Under the pieces are notes generated by a model, which did no database searches, was not told where the DNA came from, and was given only the letters and a program-made list of their open reading frames with translations. From Bagarius yarrelli (taxonomy: Eukaryota; Chordata; Actinopteri; Siluriformes; Sisoridae), in the NCBI GenBank assembly GCA_005784505.1, contig VCAZ01000006.1, positions 11,540,724 to 11,604,723 on the forward strand: a stretch of 64,000 nt of DNA. Direction: 5' to 3'. How positions within the stretch are numbered: the first letter of the stretch is position 1; every line of letters begins with the position of its first letter. The translations under genes and the position numbers were made by a program. This document shows positions 36,401-49,492 of the stretch, one piece after another.

Positions 36401-36686
36401 GCGGACATGTGAAACTCTGCTGGATCATGACTTTGAGGAGATCTGTACTCTGGAGGTTCTGCAAAGAATACATGACGTCCGCTCTGTCACTTTGCCCTTA
36501 CCAGACTTCGGCCCGGAGGAGAAGGAAACAGAAAGTACCAAGATTGCCTGTGATCACACCACAGAGGACATTCCACCTACAGCAAACCCCACCAACTCTT
36601 CAGTGACCTGCAAAACTGCCACACCACCTAGAGAGATGGCTGGGCACACGGGATATCTCACTTTTGCTACTAAACCTCGGGACTAA
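30145..36686 (+). CDS. trmt61a: trmt61a: catalytic subunit of tRNA (adenine58-N1)-methyltransferase
   Basis: Nuclear SAM-dependent enzyme that, with TRMT6, forms m1A58 in the T-loop of tRNAs, including initiator tRNA. Coding exons are 30145-30475, 33500-33766 and 36358-36686, phases in register, giving 308 residues (human about 289). The start MSFVKYSELIQEGD and the blocks GAQTQTRYGAIRHSTDLIGR and PFGSK-like RFGSKVTC, then WVYVLHPTPELWT, are family hallmarks. The Rossmann motif spans the exon 2/3 junction (VVCESGTGSGSLSHA). The catalytic Asp falls at residue 181 in DAVFLDIPSPWEA. The C-terminus has FSPCIEQVQRTCE and ends GHTGYLTFATKPRD; the extra length is in the loop before it. The exon 2 acceptor is at 30126-30127, leaving 17 nt of 5' UTR. 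A poly(A) signal AATAAA is at 36763-36768. Confidence 0.96.
31166..31748. mobile_element. hAT-like non-autonomous DNA element in trmt61a intron 2
   Basis: TAGTGGTTCCCAAATTTG at the left end and CAGTTTGGGAACCACTGA at the right form inverted termini of the hAT/Charlie type. The interior of about 550 bp has no transposase. No clean 8-bp target duplication was identified. Confidence 0.65.
32690..32985. repeat. DNA transposon-derived repeat fragment
   Basis: CCTCCACTCTTCTAGGAAGG ... GCAGACATGCACTAATGTTG and ...CTGCATAAAACTCACTTTTG resemble a common fish DNA element. It was recognised by recollection only; the ends were not found. Confidence 0.4.
33362..33480. repeat. (TA)n plus T-tract next to trmt61a exon 3
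   Basis: A long TA run (about 33371-33434) and a second short one are followed by some 20 T. They lie within 25 bp of the acceptor GAGACAG|GC at 33499/33500 and form its pyrimidine tract. Confidence 0.9.
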
Positions 36687-38719
36687 AACACTGAACAAAT
36701 GCTTAGAGATTGATAAAGTGACTGCATGATTTTTTTTTTTTTTAACAGTCTATCATGGTTTGAATAAAAATGTCTTTATGTTAAGACACATTGTTAATCC
36801 GAGTCTGGGTGCATGTATGTTCTGCGAATAGTCCAGGATGTTATAGTCCACTTTTTTGTATAAATAGATTTTTTTTTTTTTGGTACAGTAAATTAAAAAT
36901 GAGATGAAATACAATCTTCTTGTCTTGTTTTGTTTGTTTTATTATTTGTGTGCACGTCTCCACATATTGGTGAGGAAATGTTTAAAGGAATAACAAAAGA
37001 TGTGGAATGAAGATATTTAGATTATTCTGTGATCAATTGTTTATGGATATAAAATGAGTTTCTGCTGAAGTTCGCAACGCAGATAGGTATTTCAATAGAA
37101 CTAAAACTTTAGCTGTTCCAGCTGACGTTAAACCCGAGTCACTTTTTATAGTGCAGTGCATTTAGACTAGAAGGACTTCTGAATCTTCAGTGAGGGCTGG
37201 ACACCATAAATGGTAGTGCTCCCTCTCTGCTCTCATAGTGAACATGGATGAATAAATTCTTACTGCATACACTGTTGTTTCTTTTAAATATCAAATGATT
37301 TATCTGCAAACTTTTTTCTTCTACTTTTTCTTTCCATTTGGGATGCATGGCATGGCATGACATTGCTGTTTTACATAAACAGCAATGTCTTACATTGTTT
37401 AGTTTGTAGTCTTATGCATGTTGTTGTTGTCTGAAGGTGACCAGAAATGTTTAAAAATGGAAAGAAATTATGCAGTGCTTTTTGTGGTTTAAACATAGAA
37501 AAAAAGTACTTTTAACCATATATAGCATGTGTGACAGGGTGTGTTAATAAGGGTAAGGTAAGCAGCTGATGTAACAGTGGGGTTGGTTGGTTTTATTTTA
37601 AGCCTGTTGTTCCCTGGTTAAAGAAGGAAAAGGAAAGACTGAGGGGATGAGAATAGAGCTGAGAGGTGGTAGCCCATCCCATGTCTGTCTGCTTTCCACA
37701 GCATTGATTGTTTAAGCTGCAACATACAGGCTCAGAATAGCAAATGTACTCCCTGTAAATCCATAAACCTTAAGTAGCTTACCATCTTAATATATGCGCG
37801 CACAAACACCACACACACACACACACACACACAGAGTAAACAAATACCAGGGTGTGATTGATACCTTAAAGCATTTGTGCACAACTCAAAAAAGGTCTTT
37901 ATCATTATGACTGTATGACTAAATGATTGTTAATTTAGCATATGCGTGTTTATAAAAAGGAAATAAGTGACACTTCCACTAAGGGAACAATTAGTCCCCC
38001 CGCTAATGTAGGGACTCTTAAGGCTTAAACACATTCTATTTTTAACATCAATATCAAAGATGTCCACTATCGACTGTTACTGTTAGTGCTTACTGGGAGC
38101 CATTATCTAAATACTGTCTCTGATTTATGCACATGCTGCACTTTAAGCTACAGAGGAGGCAAATGGCATAAAATATAAAACTTGCATGAGCAGTGTAGGA
38201 TTGTGGTGTTGGTAATTCAGATTGAGGAATCTGTTAAGAATGGTTAGGATTTTATAATTCTTCGATTTCCTAATCGATCCCTTTAGTAAATTCTATGCCG
38301 TATGCCCGGAATTGCTAAGTGGCAAGTCATTTTGGATGAAAGTCTACAAATCAAATCCAATAACCTGTCTAACCTCTTTGCTAATAGCATTACAGGGATT
38401 GGAGATCAGTCATGTTTCCATTAATGTTTTCTTTTAAAGTATTTTCTTTTAGTGTTTTTATAGACTGACAGATATTGCTGTAGTATACATTTAGTTTTCA
38501 TTTGCATGTCAATCTTAGGGATTGAAATGCAGCTGAAATGGCCAGTGTTGTGAGCATGAATCATGTGGAGGTTGTCTGTTGTTTATTTTAGTGTATACAG
38601 CACAGTTAAGTTTTCCAGATTATGGGCAAAAAAGGAAGGAATGCTTAGCATGTGTTATTAAAAAAGCAAGCTAAAGATGTTTTGTCAGTATTACACATAG
38701 GCATTGTAAGGAAACTTTG

Positions 38720-38830
38720 GGGGCATTTTTTGCCTTTATTGATAGGACAGAGAGATAAAGTAGGGGAGATGGAGAGAATGGTGGGACCAGAAGGAACCCG
38801 AACCGGAATTTAACCCGGGTCACCAGAGCA
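38720..38830 (-). repeat. SINE-like dispersed repeat
   Basis: CCTTTATTGATAGGACAGAG ... GGAATTTAACCCGGGTCACC is a common fish dispersed repeat. Read on the minus strand it has a B-box-like GGTTAAATTCC. Confidence 0.5.
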
Positions 38831-39276
38831 CATATTTATAAATATTATATTTATTTAACACCGTGCCTATTATGAATTTTAAAATTGTTTTTTTGTAGTT
38901 TGAGTAAGTGGCGGAATAAAAATTGCTCTGGTTAACGGTGTCTGCCATATGGCAGAAATGTAATTTCTTAATCTTTATGTTAGTGAACAAAATACAGCAC
39001 TGTGATCCCTAACTGTGTGAAAATTATAGAGAATATGGAAAGTTTGCCAAACACTCGTGGGATTCCCCCTTTAGGATACAGTCACATGTTGCCAAGACAT
39101 CTCTGCTCTGTAATCCGAGACCAGGCTGAAAATGTCTGTCAGCGCTTTTACACACTGTTTATTGCAGAAAGATATAACTAATATTTATTTAATGCACGGA
39201 CAAAAGGACAAGAATTTTGACACAAACTTGTCTTCATTGACAATATTGTTATCTGACATATTTGAAAGAATCACTT

Positions 39277-39930
39277 ACAACCCGAATTCCGGGAAAGTTA
39301 GGGTGTTTTTTTAAATTTGAATAAAATTACTTTTAAATCACATGAGCCAATATATCCACACTAGAACATAGTTAACATCAATGTTTAAACTGAAAAAAAT
39401 TACAATTTCATGCACTCGTTTCAAATTTGATGCCTGCTTCAGGCCTCAAAAAAGTTGCCACAGGGCAACAAAAGCCTGAAAAAGCAATACATTTTTAGCT
39501 ATTCAGCTGGGAGAAAATTTAGCAACTAATAAAATGAATTGACATCAGGTCTGAAACATGATTAGCTATAAAAAGGGATTTCTTAGAGCAGCAGTCTGTC
39601 AGGAGTAAAGATGGGCAGAGGCTCTCCAATCTGTGTAAAAAGATTGTGAAATACTTTAATCATCATCTATGGTGCATAACATCATCAAAAGGTTCAGACA
39701 AACTGGAGAAATCTCTGTGTGTAAGGGACAGGACCAAAAACCTATGTTGGATGCTCGTGGTCTTTGGGCCCTCAAACGACAATAAGGGAATAATTAAGTA
39801 TGCATTTCACCTCTGAAAGGAAGACTGTAGTGAAAAACCCAACAAAACCATTATTAACTGAAAGCTATGGTACAAACCCAGAAAAACATCACAAAAATGA
39901 ATAAACAGTTGGTAAGATCAGAGAATATTA
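39277..39930. mobile_element. Non-autonomous DNA transposon (ACAACCCGAATTCC type)
   Basis: It starts ACAACCCGAATTCCGGGAAA and continues TTTTTTAAATTTGAATAAAA ... AATCACATGAGCCAATAT. This is a sequence widespread in teleosts. The matching right end was not seen, so it is truncated or diverged. Confidence 0.55.
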
Positions 39931-40134
39931 TTTATTTTACTCTTTCGCAGTCCAAAAACAATCTGCTTAAAATAGCGTTAGTGCTGGGGCCAGATTCTAC
40001 GTAATATCACCCTGTTTAGTTCCTTATACATCGGTTGCTTGAGTGTCAAAGTTTTATCAAATCTGTAACATAATTATAATGATGTACAAATAAAATCTGT
40101 ACAATAAGGATGATATAGCTTCGGAAATGTTTTT

Positions 40135-40725
40135 AACCCAATCCTATTTTTACCCCTTAGCACTACCCCTTTCCCCTACCCCTCTGTTTCACACATTCAC
40201 GTAAAGGGGTAGGGGTGTTGCAATTCTCTTTTAGTTAAAGGAGTGGGGGTAGAAGGAAGGGCCACATACCTCTTTAAACGGATATTTTTCGGGACCATAC
40301 TTTAAACATAGAGGTATGAGTAATTTCCAAAAATACAACATGGCTGCAAGAAAGCAAGAAAATTCCCTAATAAGCATTTTTAGCATTTTTAAAGAAATTT
40401 AACGACCAACCATCATCTCTTTTATTACATGCAGTGCTGTGTTCATATTTTACTGTCATGGTCTTTTACGAAATGTTTAAAAAAATTGCTAAAGTTATAC
40501 TTGATAATGTTACCTGATGACAGAAAAGCCTGTCAGAAAGAAAAATCTAGTGAGAGGAAATTAGCTTTTTATCACACATATGATGACTACTGATGTAGTA
40601 ATAGTGTCCCATTTCTTAGGGGAATATTTTCATCCCTAACCTTTGTCACTCTGTTTTAAAAGCCAAAAGGACAGGGGTAGGGGTAGAGGTAAGTGTAGGG
40701 GTGTAAAATAGAATTGAGATTGAGC
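40135..40725. mobile_element. MITE with about 60-bp inverted termini
   Basis: The left end AACCCAATCCTATTTTTACC, with CCTTAGCACTACCCCTTTCC behind it, is mirrored by the right end, whose complement reads CTCAATCTCAATTCTATTTT and ACACCCCTACACTTACCTCT. The interior is non-coding, with additional GGGGTAGGGGT motifs. Confidence 0.7.
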
Positions 40726-41021
40726 CTTTATGTTTATATTATGTACACACTGTCACTGACTGAGGGTCATTATTAAAATAAGTATACTCTCTGCTGCTGA
40801 GTTTCCGGTAAAACATTTGCGTATGTTTGGTTTATGGGTTTGGCAGATGGAAACCACATGACAAATTTGGCCCTGGAATAGATTAATACTTGAGCAAGTG
40901 ACCAATAATTAAGTTTGGATTATTTATATAATTATACATTTATGTTACATATTAATTAAGGTAAAGCTAAACTAAAGGCATCTCAAAATGTGTCCAGTTG
41001 TCAACTCCAGAAGTGTTCAAT

Positions 41022-41120
41022 AAAGTCAAGTCACCTTTATTTATATATTGCTTTTAACAATACATATTGTGTTAAAGCAGCTTTACAGAATCAAATGGCA
41101 GTTTGTCAATGCATGGACAA
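41022..41120 (+). repeat. Dispersed repeat (AAGTCACCTTTATTTATATA type)
   Basis: TCAAGTCACCTTTATTTATA ... GTGTTAAAGCAGCTTTACAG is a repeat fragment common in otophysan and other fish genomes (recollection). Confidence 0.5.
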
Positions 41121-43732
41121 TAGTACACACTCACTAAGGGGGGGGGATCTCAAAATATATATGTGGTATGTAAACTGACATTTTGTAAAATCTGAACACA
41201 GTACAGGGAGAACTGAACATGAATAAGGTCACTTCAGAAATGACGACGTTTCATGTGCTTATGAATCATTATTTAGAGACTCAAGTGTAAATATGTTCTG
41301 TGCTATGTGTGCTTACCCAAGTTATTGTGTCGTAGTTTGTTGCCTTAAAAGATAGGTTATCTTAAGATTAAGGGTGTATTCCAACACAGCATTCAAAATG
41401 TCCCTAAGCTACAGTGAAAATGAAAATGTACTCAAAGGTTTATGGCTTGTTTTATAATTGTAAGATGAAAGTTTGACATGTCCAACAAGAAACCATGTGA
41501 CTAATCAACTTTATGTGAGCACATACAGAGTTTTACTTCCTCCTTCATATGCAAACGACAATTTGCAATTTTGCAATATGCCATTTTTTTAACCTTGTAG
41601 GAGTGCATGACCCTGAGTGATAACATGCACATATATACATCTGTTAATATATGAAAAAACTATTTTAAACAGTAATATTGCTACAAAATGAACATTGATT
41701 GTATTGTCATATTGTCCAAAATAACATTCCATAAATAAGCTTTACTCTTGCTTTCAGGTGACAAGCAGCTGTTTGGTGTAGATAAGCACAGTTGGGCTCC
41801 GACCTTCAGTCTTTGACGCCAGACACATGCAACTAGTCAAGAGTATGTGCAATTCTATTAAGACCTAGGGCATGGTGCAGAATTCATTTGGTTTGGCAAT
41901 AGACTACATTCTAAAATCTGACCTAATATAGTGTTTGCCTTTCTTGTAAAACATTCTAAAAAACAGTTTATAAAGTTTGGGAAGTAAATTTGGCCCCAGA
42001 TTAGGATTAGAGTATAAGGTTTCTGCTGCTATGAAAATCATTCAAACATACAACTTTATTTAATTTCTATAAAATGCATTCTTATACCCTTTACTAACAA
42101 ACATCAATTCATAGACTGTGGCTAGCTCATTTTCTAATCTTTCAACGGTTTATCTACTTTTAAGATTTCTAGCTTTCTACACCTTCCTGAGCTTCTCGGT
42201 TTTGCTAAAAGTGTCCAATATGCAGTGACTCAGTGTGCCCTGCCCTGGTTACTTACATTAGGAGATTTTTGTGTCTCCGGCGTACCAGTGCTGGTTTATT
42301 TTAATCTGATTTACTGTTTGCTAGCCTGAGGTGACGTAAGCACACATTCCACTCAGTATTTAGAGTGGAATATTCTGGCCTGCCCAGCAGATATCAACCA
42401 TGTATGCACACAAGCACAGTAATGAAAAATATGGATGATCCACAAGTATCTGTGAATGAGGGATGAGCTGATTTCTGAATGAAGATTTTAAAACTTGATA
42501 AAGTTTACACAAGCACTGAAAAAATGTGAAGATAGTGTCTTGATGAAGTTAAAAAGAACCACAGAAGTGTAAACAAATCGTAAACAGAATTTAAAAAATG
42601 ATGATATTATTGTTTACACTACATCCTTGTAATAGCCTGAAAACTTGCCTCCGCCTCCTATTGTTCTACTTCAAAAGTCAAAAGTAATCCTCTTTCTTCT
42701 TTTATTTACCAAAAGACATTTGGAACTTTAATCGTTGCTTTATTTTACTGTGGCTGATAACATAATATATATATTAGTGTCGAAATTTTACATTAATGTG
42801 TTGTGTGTTGGGAACTACAGTGTGTGCAAATATAACATGGCCACTGCAGCTAAAATGTTTAAATACATTTTAATATACTTAAAATACTGATTTTAACCTT
42901 TTTCCAAATAAACGAATGACAAACTTTCAGTTAGCCTGTTTACTAATTTACAAAATAAAATTGTTTTTCCAATGTACAAATTGAAATGTACTGGTTTTGG
43001 TCTATATCAGCTCATTGGCTTAGTAGTGATTAATCACTACAATAGTTCCCAAGTTAAACATCTTTAACAACTAGGCATCAAAAAACACCAAAACTTTCAC
43101 AACTGCTGAATCGTGTTATATTTTCATATGCTCATAAAATTTATCATGTCTCAAAATAGATCTTGTGTCTTATAACAGATTGTCATTCCACTAAGTATGT
43201 ATTGGTATGTGTTTCTCACAGAAAGCAGTGAGCAGAAGATGACTATTGCAGCTGTTTGGTCTGAATGATGTAATAAGATGGCTGAAATTGAGGTTCGGCT
43301 TGCCATAAACGACATTCCAGCCCTTGTTACACCCTAAATACAAACCTTAAGCATTTTGGGAATTTCGTTGTCTGAAGGACAAAGAATTAAGCAGTGAACC
43401 TATACACACTGTAGAATTATTAAGATATTGCATAAGATAATGCAAGGAATTTAAAGAAAACACTTATATTTCTACTAATTGTTGTATTTCTGATTCTATT
43501 AAAATTCTGATTCTATTAAAATGCGCTGGAACTGCAGCTGAAGCAGGAGCACCAGCAGCCATATGAGGGAAAGGTTAAAGCAGGACATATCATGACATGT
43601 GACCTTTAGCTACTTTATGTGTTAAGCCTTTTTCTTGTAACTTTCTCCAAATGAATAGTAATAAACCTTCATGGGTCACAAGTTCACTCTTTGACCTTGA
43701 CCTTTGGCCAAAGTTGCCAAAAGTGTTTATTT

Positions 43733-43925
43733 TCATTACATTTACAGCATTTGGCAAAAACTCTCATCCAGACTGACTTATATATTTTTTTTTTATACAA
43801 CTGAGCTATTGGAGGGTTAAGGGTCTTGCTCAGGGGCCTAGCAGTGGCAGATTGGTGGTGCTGGGAATCAAACCTTGATCTTCCAATTAGCAGTCTATCA
43901 ACATAACCACTGCACTACTGCCTAC
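43733..43925 (-). repeat. tRNA-derived SINE
   Basis: The minus strand reads TAGGCAGTAGTGCAGTGGTT (A box) with B box GGTTTGATTCC. The 3' part CAGTCTGGATGAGAGTTTTT and GCCAAATGCTGTAAATGTAA is shared with the element at 59941-60135. Confidence 0.75.
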
Positions 43926-44564
43926 GCATGTTCTGTTTGATATAATATTTTTGTATGAATAATCATTTTGTTGCCTGAAAATAAAGGTTGCAATTGACAT
44001 GACCAATCTGTCTCATATCTAAGGGCCACCAGCTGCATGAAAACAGGAAGTGAAACAGCTGGTGTGATCTCACAGGCGCTAAATACCTTTTAAAAGCTGG
44101 AGCTGATTGTGGAGCACAAAGAAAACCCCCATTAATGCTCCTATGATCTCAAATACAGGAACACACACTCAAATAAAACATGAACACAAAGAATAAACCT
44201 ATTTTATGTGTTAGTGTCAGGCTGACAAAATTATAGTTTTAAAAAAAAAAACCCTGATCTCTTATTAGGAATAGACAAGCAATTCACAGAAACAGGAAAA
44301 CATTTCCTGAACCTGTAATCAGTAATACAAAGCTATATTACTGAATATTCTGCCACACCCAAACTCTACAAACATTTGCCTAAGATTAGTGTTTTCTTAT
44401 AAAATTATTTTTAGACAACATGTATTTTGTATACATTTGTATTAAGATTAACTGACAACTCAGTCCTTCTTAAAAAACATTAAATAATTCTTTATTTCCG
44501 AGAAAATTTGTCATTTGGTGCCATCTACTGTCCAGAAACACACTTCATAGAGCTTGCTCGCTTG

Positions 44565-44604
44565 CTCACTCACTCACTCACTCACTCACTCACTCACTCA
44601 CTCA
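44565..44604. repeat. (CTCA)n microsatellite
   Basis: Ten near-perfect CTCA/CACT units. Confidence 0.95.
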
Positions 44605-45140
44605 ATTATTAAAAAAATTCTGAAATTTAAGCTAAGCCTATAGGTTTTGCATATATGAATGCCGCTATTTTACCTGCAGATTATTGCTAATCAGCAGTTT
44701 ACAGTTTGCAGTTTTAAGACACTGTAATGTGAATAAATGTAGGATACATTAGTGGTTGATTTGGACTTAAATAACTTTTTATAAAAGGAAAAAAAGACCA
44801 TTTTTAATTTAGCTTGTTTGGTGGATTTTTACACTAGATAAAAGTCTCTGTCTGACACAGCTGCAGTGGTATTATGCTTGCATGCTGGGGTCGAAGCCAA
44901 GTTTACTACAAATTTACCCCAAACTTACAAAACTGCTGCACCTTAAACAGTTCCAGAGTTACCTTATTGGCATAGCATGCAAAGAAACATTTATAGTTCT
45001 TACATAATTTTGCAAAGTTTTGGGACTTAGTTGCAGTGAAGAATTATGCAATGCTTTAGAATATGAAGACATTATAAATCAATCATTTAGTGCATCAAAC
45101 TTTGTGGCAGCAATTATCGGGGAGATTTTCATAAATCACA

Positions 45141-45280
45141 CTACAGAATAAAGTATTTGGGATATATATATGGGTATATATATATATATGTATACATATA
45201 TATATATATATATATGATATATATATATAGATATATATATATATATATATATATATCCCAAATAAATTTTTTTTCTACAG
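45141..45280. mobile_element. Small palindromic TA-rich element (hairpin MITE)
   Basis: CTACAGAATAAAGTATTTGG followed by GATATATA at the left, and TATATATCCCAAATAAATTT followed by TTTTTCTACAG at the right, form inverted ends around a (TA)n core. Confidence 0.6.
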
Positions 45281-48200
45281 TTGTGTTTGGTTATTTTTGC
45301 TTAACATAAATTTGCGTTCTGTTTCCTAAAGTGTGGATCATTTATAACCAAAGCTATTTGTTTTGAAATGTTTTTTGGTTTACTGTCAGGGTTTAGGTAG
45401 AATGTAACCCTTCCTGCAGAAGACAAGTAGGTCATCTGAATAGAGCAGGAAATTTGATCTCGAAATCTCCTGTTTCTTGTTGAATAAGACCAGAAGCTAA
45501 AGTGAACCTTCTAAATTATTAAACAAGTCATTTACTTATAACATGGTAAAAAAAAAAAAAAAAAAGATTAACCAAAAAAAGATCAACTTTTACAATAAAA
45601 TTTTATTTTTTTAAATGGAATTACCTGTGGGTAATTAATATTAATAATTAATATTTTTTAATGGAATTACCTGTGGGTTTCAATTTATTGTATTTATTTT
45701 TATCTTGACTATAATTATATATTTGTTGTGAGCTTGGGCACTGCTAGGGGGGGTGGGGGGGGGCTCATATTCTTTTGAAAGGCATAAAATTCCAAAATCC
45801 AATGCAGCTGGTAGACTTGCAAAAATCCTTAGTTTTTATCTAGCATTATAATTAATTATATATTAATTACAGAGCATTACCTTCTAAATGTTGAAGCTCA
45901 ATCCGTCTGGGTCTTTACATGATCTAGCCATTAATTTACAAGAGCCTGTTTCACTTTTGCTAGCAAGTGTGGAAAAGTCCATCCAAGATTCACTCTTGCT
46001 TCATTTCCTCTCATGCTTTCACCTGTTTTTGGTAAAACATCATATTTTTCTTTAGCACTTTCTGCTATCTTTATCTTTCTGAGGAAAACAGGGGTGAAAC
46101 GAGGTAGCTTTTAAAAAACCGATAGGATGTAAATGAAAAATGGTAGGCTGTTGCACCAACATTCCTCCTTTAACACTTTCCACATGCACTGTATTCTAGG
46201 TCAGTCGTAAATAATATTTTTTAGACAGTAATGTGTTTTATCTATTGTGCCCACTTAGGTGACCTTCTTAAGGAGTAGATGTACATGTAGTCTTATGATT
46301 CTTTTTTTCTGTGCCTCCTAAAGCATTGGATCCGACTGCTGTTTTCCGGAATACGTTACCTGTCATGTTGCCATAGAAACAACTTGATCCAGTTCAGGCA
46401 CAAATGAACAATCTTTTCATGCAAAGGATTTTTATTCACTTTTATTTCTCACCTTCGCTATAGAGATAAATTAAATGTAAATACTAAACACATTCATACA
46501 GCTGGTCAAGTGTGTTTCTTCTGTACAAGTGTACTCCGTACAGCACATGTAGCAATCCTCAAACAAACAAAAAAAATAAACCCAAAATTTTAAAGAGTAT
46601 TTAACACTAAGAAAATGATTCTGTAAACCTGACTACACATACACATTCTCCTTCAAGTGGACTGAGAAGTAAAATAAAACTACTCCTACCCACGCATTTC
46701 CCCTCTCCTAGGTGTCTCTCTTAAATACCAAATTACCCTTTATCACTAAGTATAGAAAGAGGAAAGCCCACAATAAACTTTGGTGCCCCACAGAAATCTG
46801 ACATTGCTTATTACATTCTTTATCTATTCAAACTGATACTCGGTGATTTAATACTGTTTTATGGGATATAATACAAGCGGAAACACCTTCGGTTTTGGCA
46901 CTAGAGAGGAATAAGATGAAACTAAAATCTATTGAACTAAAAATGTTTAATTGCTTAACACATGCGTTAAGATTTAGTGGGTTATCCTGTCAGTCAGCTG
47001 GAATTTTTATATTTCTCCTCACCAGGAATGTCTAAACAACTGGATTTGCTAGACAACAGCTGTCACTGTGTACCAGCCAATGCCATAAAAAAGCTAAAGA
47101 CTAATACTCAGTAAACCATCTGAGTGTTTTAGCACCAGTTTAGACATGATCTTCAGTACTGAATTTTAGAATCCAGAGATTGCCTAAGAAATAGTTCTGA
47201 AATTAAACCACTCCACTCGAGAAAAAATTATTTAATTGTACTAAAACACCGAATAACTTGAAATTGTTTTAAAAAAGTGCCTAGACTTTAACTAGGCCTA
47301 TTTTACCCATCAGAATTAGCACTCCATGTTAAATAACAAATCCATGTTGCCTCTGCCAGACCCACAGCCCTGAGCAGGGTCCTTCAACTGTTCATGGATA
47401 AAAATAATGCGAATGGAAGTTGCTCTAGATAAGGGCCTCAGGCAAAATGCCTGACATGTCATGTAAATGCATTGTATTCTGTGGTTTGTTTGAGGCAATA
47501 CCATGCATTTTATTGCGACCATGTTGATTATTGCATGGCTTTCCAAAAAAAAAAACAAAAAAACAACAACATTAGAATGCACAGATCAGTTAAGGAAAAA
47601 AATATGAGTTTGAATTCTCCTTAAATAACACACAGCTGCCTTAAGCCAAGACTAATTTTGTTAATTAAGAAACAGACTAATTTAAATTGTGGCTTGTGTT
47701 TAAAAAACCCAATGCAATTCATGTAGGTGTTGAACTTAAACCGCTTTAACACTTGTTGGCACTGGAGTATTGGCACATTTATATGTTACCACTGTGTGGG
47801 TCTGGGGTCTGAATGTAATGTGCAAATTTAGAAGTGTTTATGTGCTTTGTCGTAGTTGTCCAGACAGACGTTAAGTGCACAACTATGAAGAATTTTGATT
47901 GAATTTTCAGTCCAAATTAAATTTTCATTTAGTTTAGTATTAGGCTTTGTCTCAGTTACGGATTTTCAGCTTGACTTACTCAATGGCCACCACAAACTCA
48001 GTCAACACTCTATTAAGACCGAACGCGACGACAGAAGCAGACTATGAGACCACAACAAACCGCTGGACAATTACCACATCTGGCTCTTTAATTACGGCCT
48101 CATTTCAAATACACTGTATTTTCACAGCTGTCCCAGTTTTTAAACACTATGCATTCTTTTTTTTTTGCATCACATCCGTAGTTATTTCAGGTGTTGGCCA

Positions 48201-49492
48201 AATGATCTTATATTCTTGCAGAGAATAATTTTTCCTCATGACCAACAGTTGCAGCCAACAGAAATCATAAGAGGGCTGACTGATTCTAACATCGTAAGTG
48301 CAATACTTTTAAACACATTTTAAAACATATTCAGCAAAGGCTTTCATGACCAAGAAACATGCATCACAGAACAAATATATGTAAAGCTTAGACAGGAACT
48401 GGAAAAATTGAAAATGGGAACAAACGAAAATAGAACGTTAAGATGATGTGTTAATCTGATCCGGCAGCATCACTCTGGGTAATTTTAGGTGTTAACTTTG
48501 ATCGCCTGTGACACTCTATTACATCTGTGTGGAGTGTTCTAGAATCTCATGTCTACTTAGATCAGCATCACACACACAGCCAAAGAGGCACAGAGAAACA
48601 GCAATGACAAGCAGTGGCCTTCACTCTATATCCATCCCTTCATTATCTGCAAAGATGTAAAGCCTATAGACAACAGCTAAAAAGATGTTTTTCCCTTTTT
48701 ATTTCAAAAAAATGGTATACGACTTGTAACCTGATTGATTTTTCAGATAATCTCTTTTTGATCGTTTTTAGACAGTTTCAGACAACCAAACCAAACTGCT
48801 GGAACTAAACACTTTCTAATAATAGAAGCATGGAAGTTGGATTCCATGTATAGTAATAATTAATACTATTCAATATTTGGGTAGAAATTCTGAATTTTGG
48901 TAAATCTTGCGAAAAAAAAATCTTCGATGCTAATCTACAGAGCAATTTTTGTCAAAGGTTTGTGTATGCTATGTAACTAATCAATCGTATACTGATGAGG
49001 AAAGCTATTGTGTAGGCAGGAATATTCTAGTGTTGCAAATACAGTAAGCAAAAACAGCAAAATAACTTCTTCCTGACATGCGTTGTATTGACAAGGGGTC
49101 AACTGGAAAGCAAGTGTTTGCTGGCAGAACAGGGTTTAGCTCCACACCACATTCATCACAAAGTAAACTTGGATAAAAGAAGCATATGAAAGCACTAAAA
49201 CAGCACACTGTAAAGCCAGAATCCTAACGATAACACTTGAATGCTGCATAGGTTTGCTTGCAGACAGTTTCCTAGGCAGAACGTCTGTTTTCAGTAACAA
49301 CTGGCCCACTGCCTTAAAACTAGGATAAAAAATTCAATTAAATCGCAGCAACTGCAGTGCATGAGGGAAACAAATTTTACCATCTATTTTATACAAAATC
49401 GACTTGTTCCTCAGCCACTATGCCTTGAACTAGGCACAAATCGTCTTGTGCAAATCTTTTAGGTATTCTCTGCTTTTATTTTATCAACTTTC

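Larger units (their letters stand above)
36800..49440. other. 12.6-kb interval without recognisable genes
   Basis: Between the trmt61a 3' end and the bag5 3' end no conserved exon was recognised on either strand. It contains (CA)n near 37806, SINE-like and DNA-element repeats (38720-38830, 39277-39930, 40135-40725, 41022-41120, 43733-43925), a (CTCA)n tract and a palindromic TA element (45141-45280). It may hold regulatory DNA or non-coding transcripts that cannot be seen from single-sequence reading. Confidence 0.6.

Noticed and set aside
36388..36606. Alternative frame over trmt61a exon 4
   Set aside because: Shadow of the real exon; no conservation of the alternative product.
43733..43925. 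tRNA-like A and B boxes (also at 4841-5154, 24443-24716, 59941-60135)
   Set aside because: They belong to SINEs with long non-tRNA bodies and cannot fold into complete tRNA cloverleafs; not called as tRNA genes.
47316..48228. Open frames near 47316-47582 and 47947-48228
   Set aside because: No family resemblance, no splice-supported partners; composition-driven.
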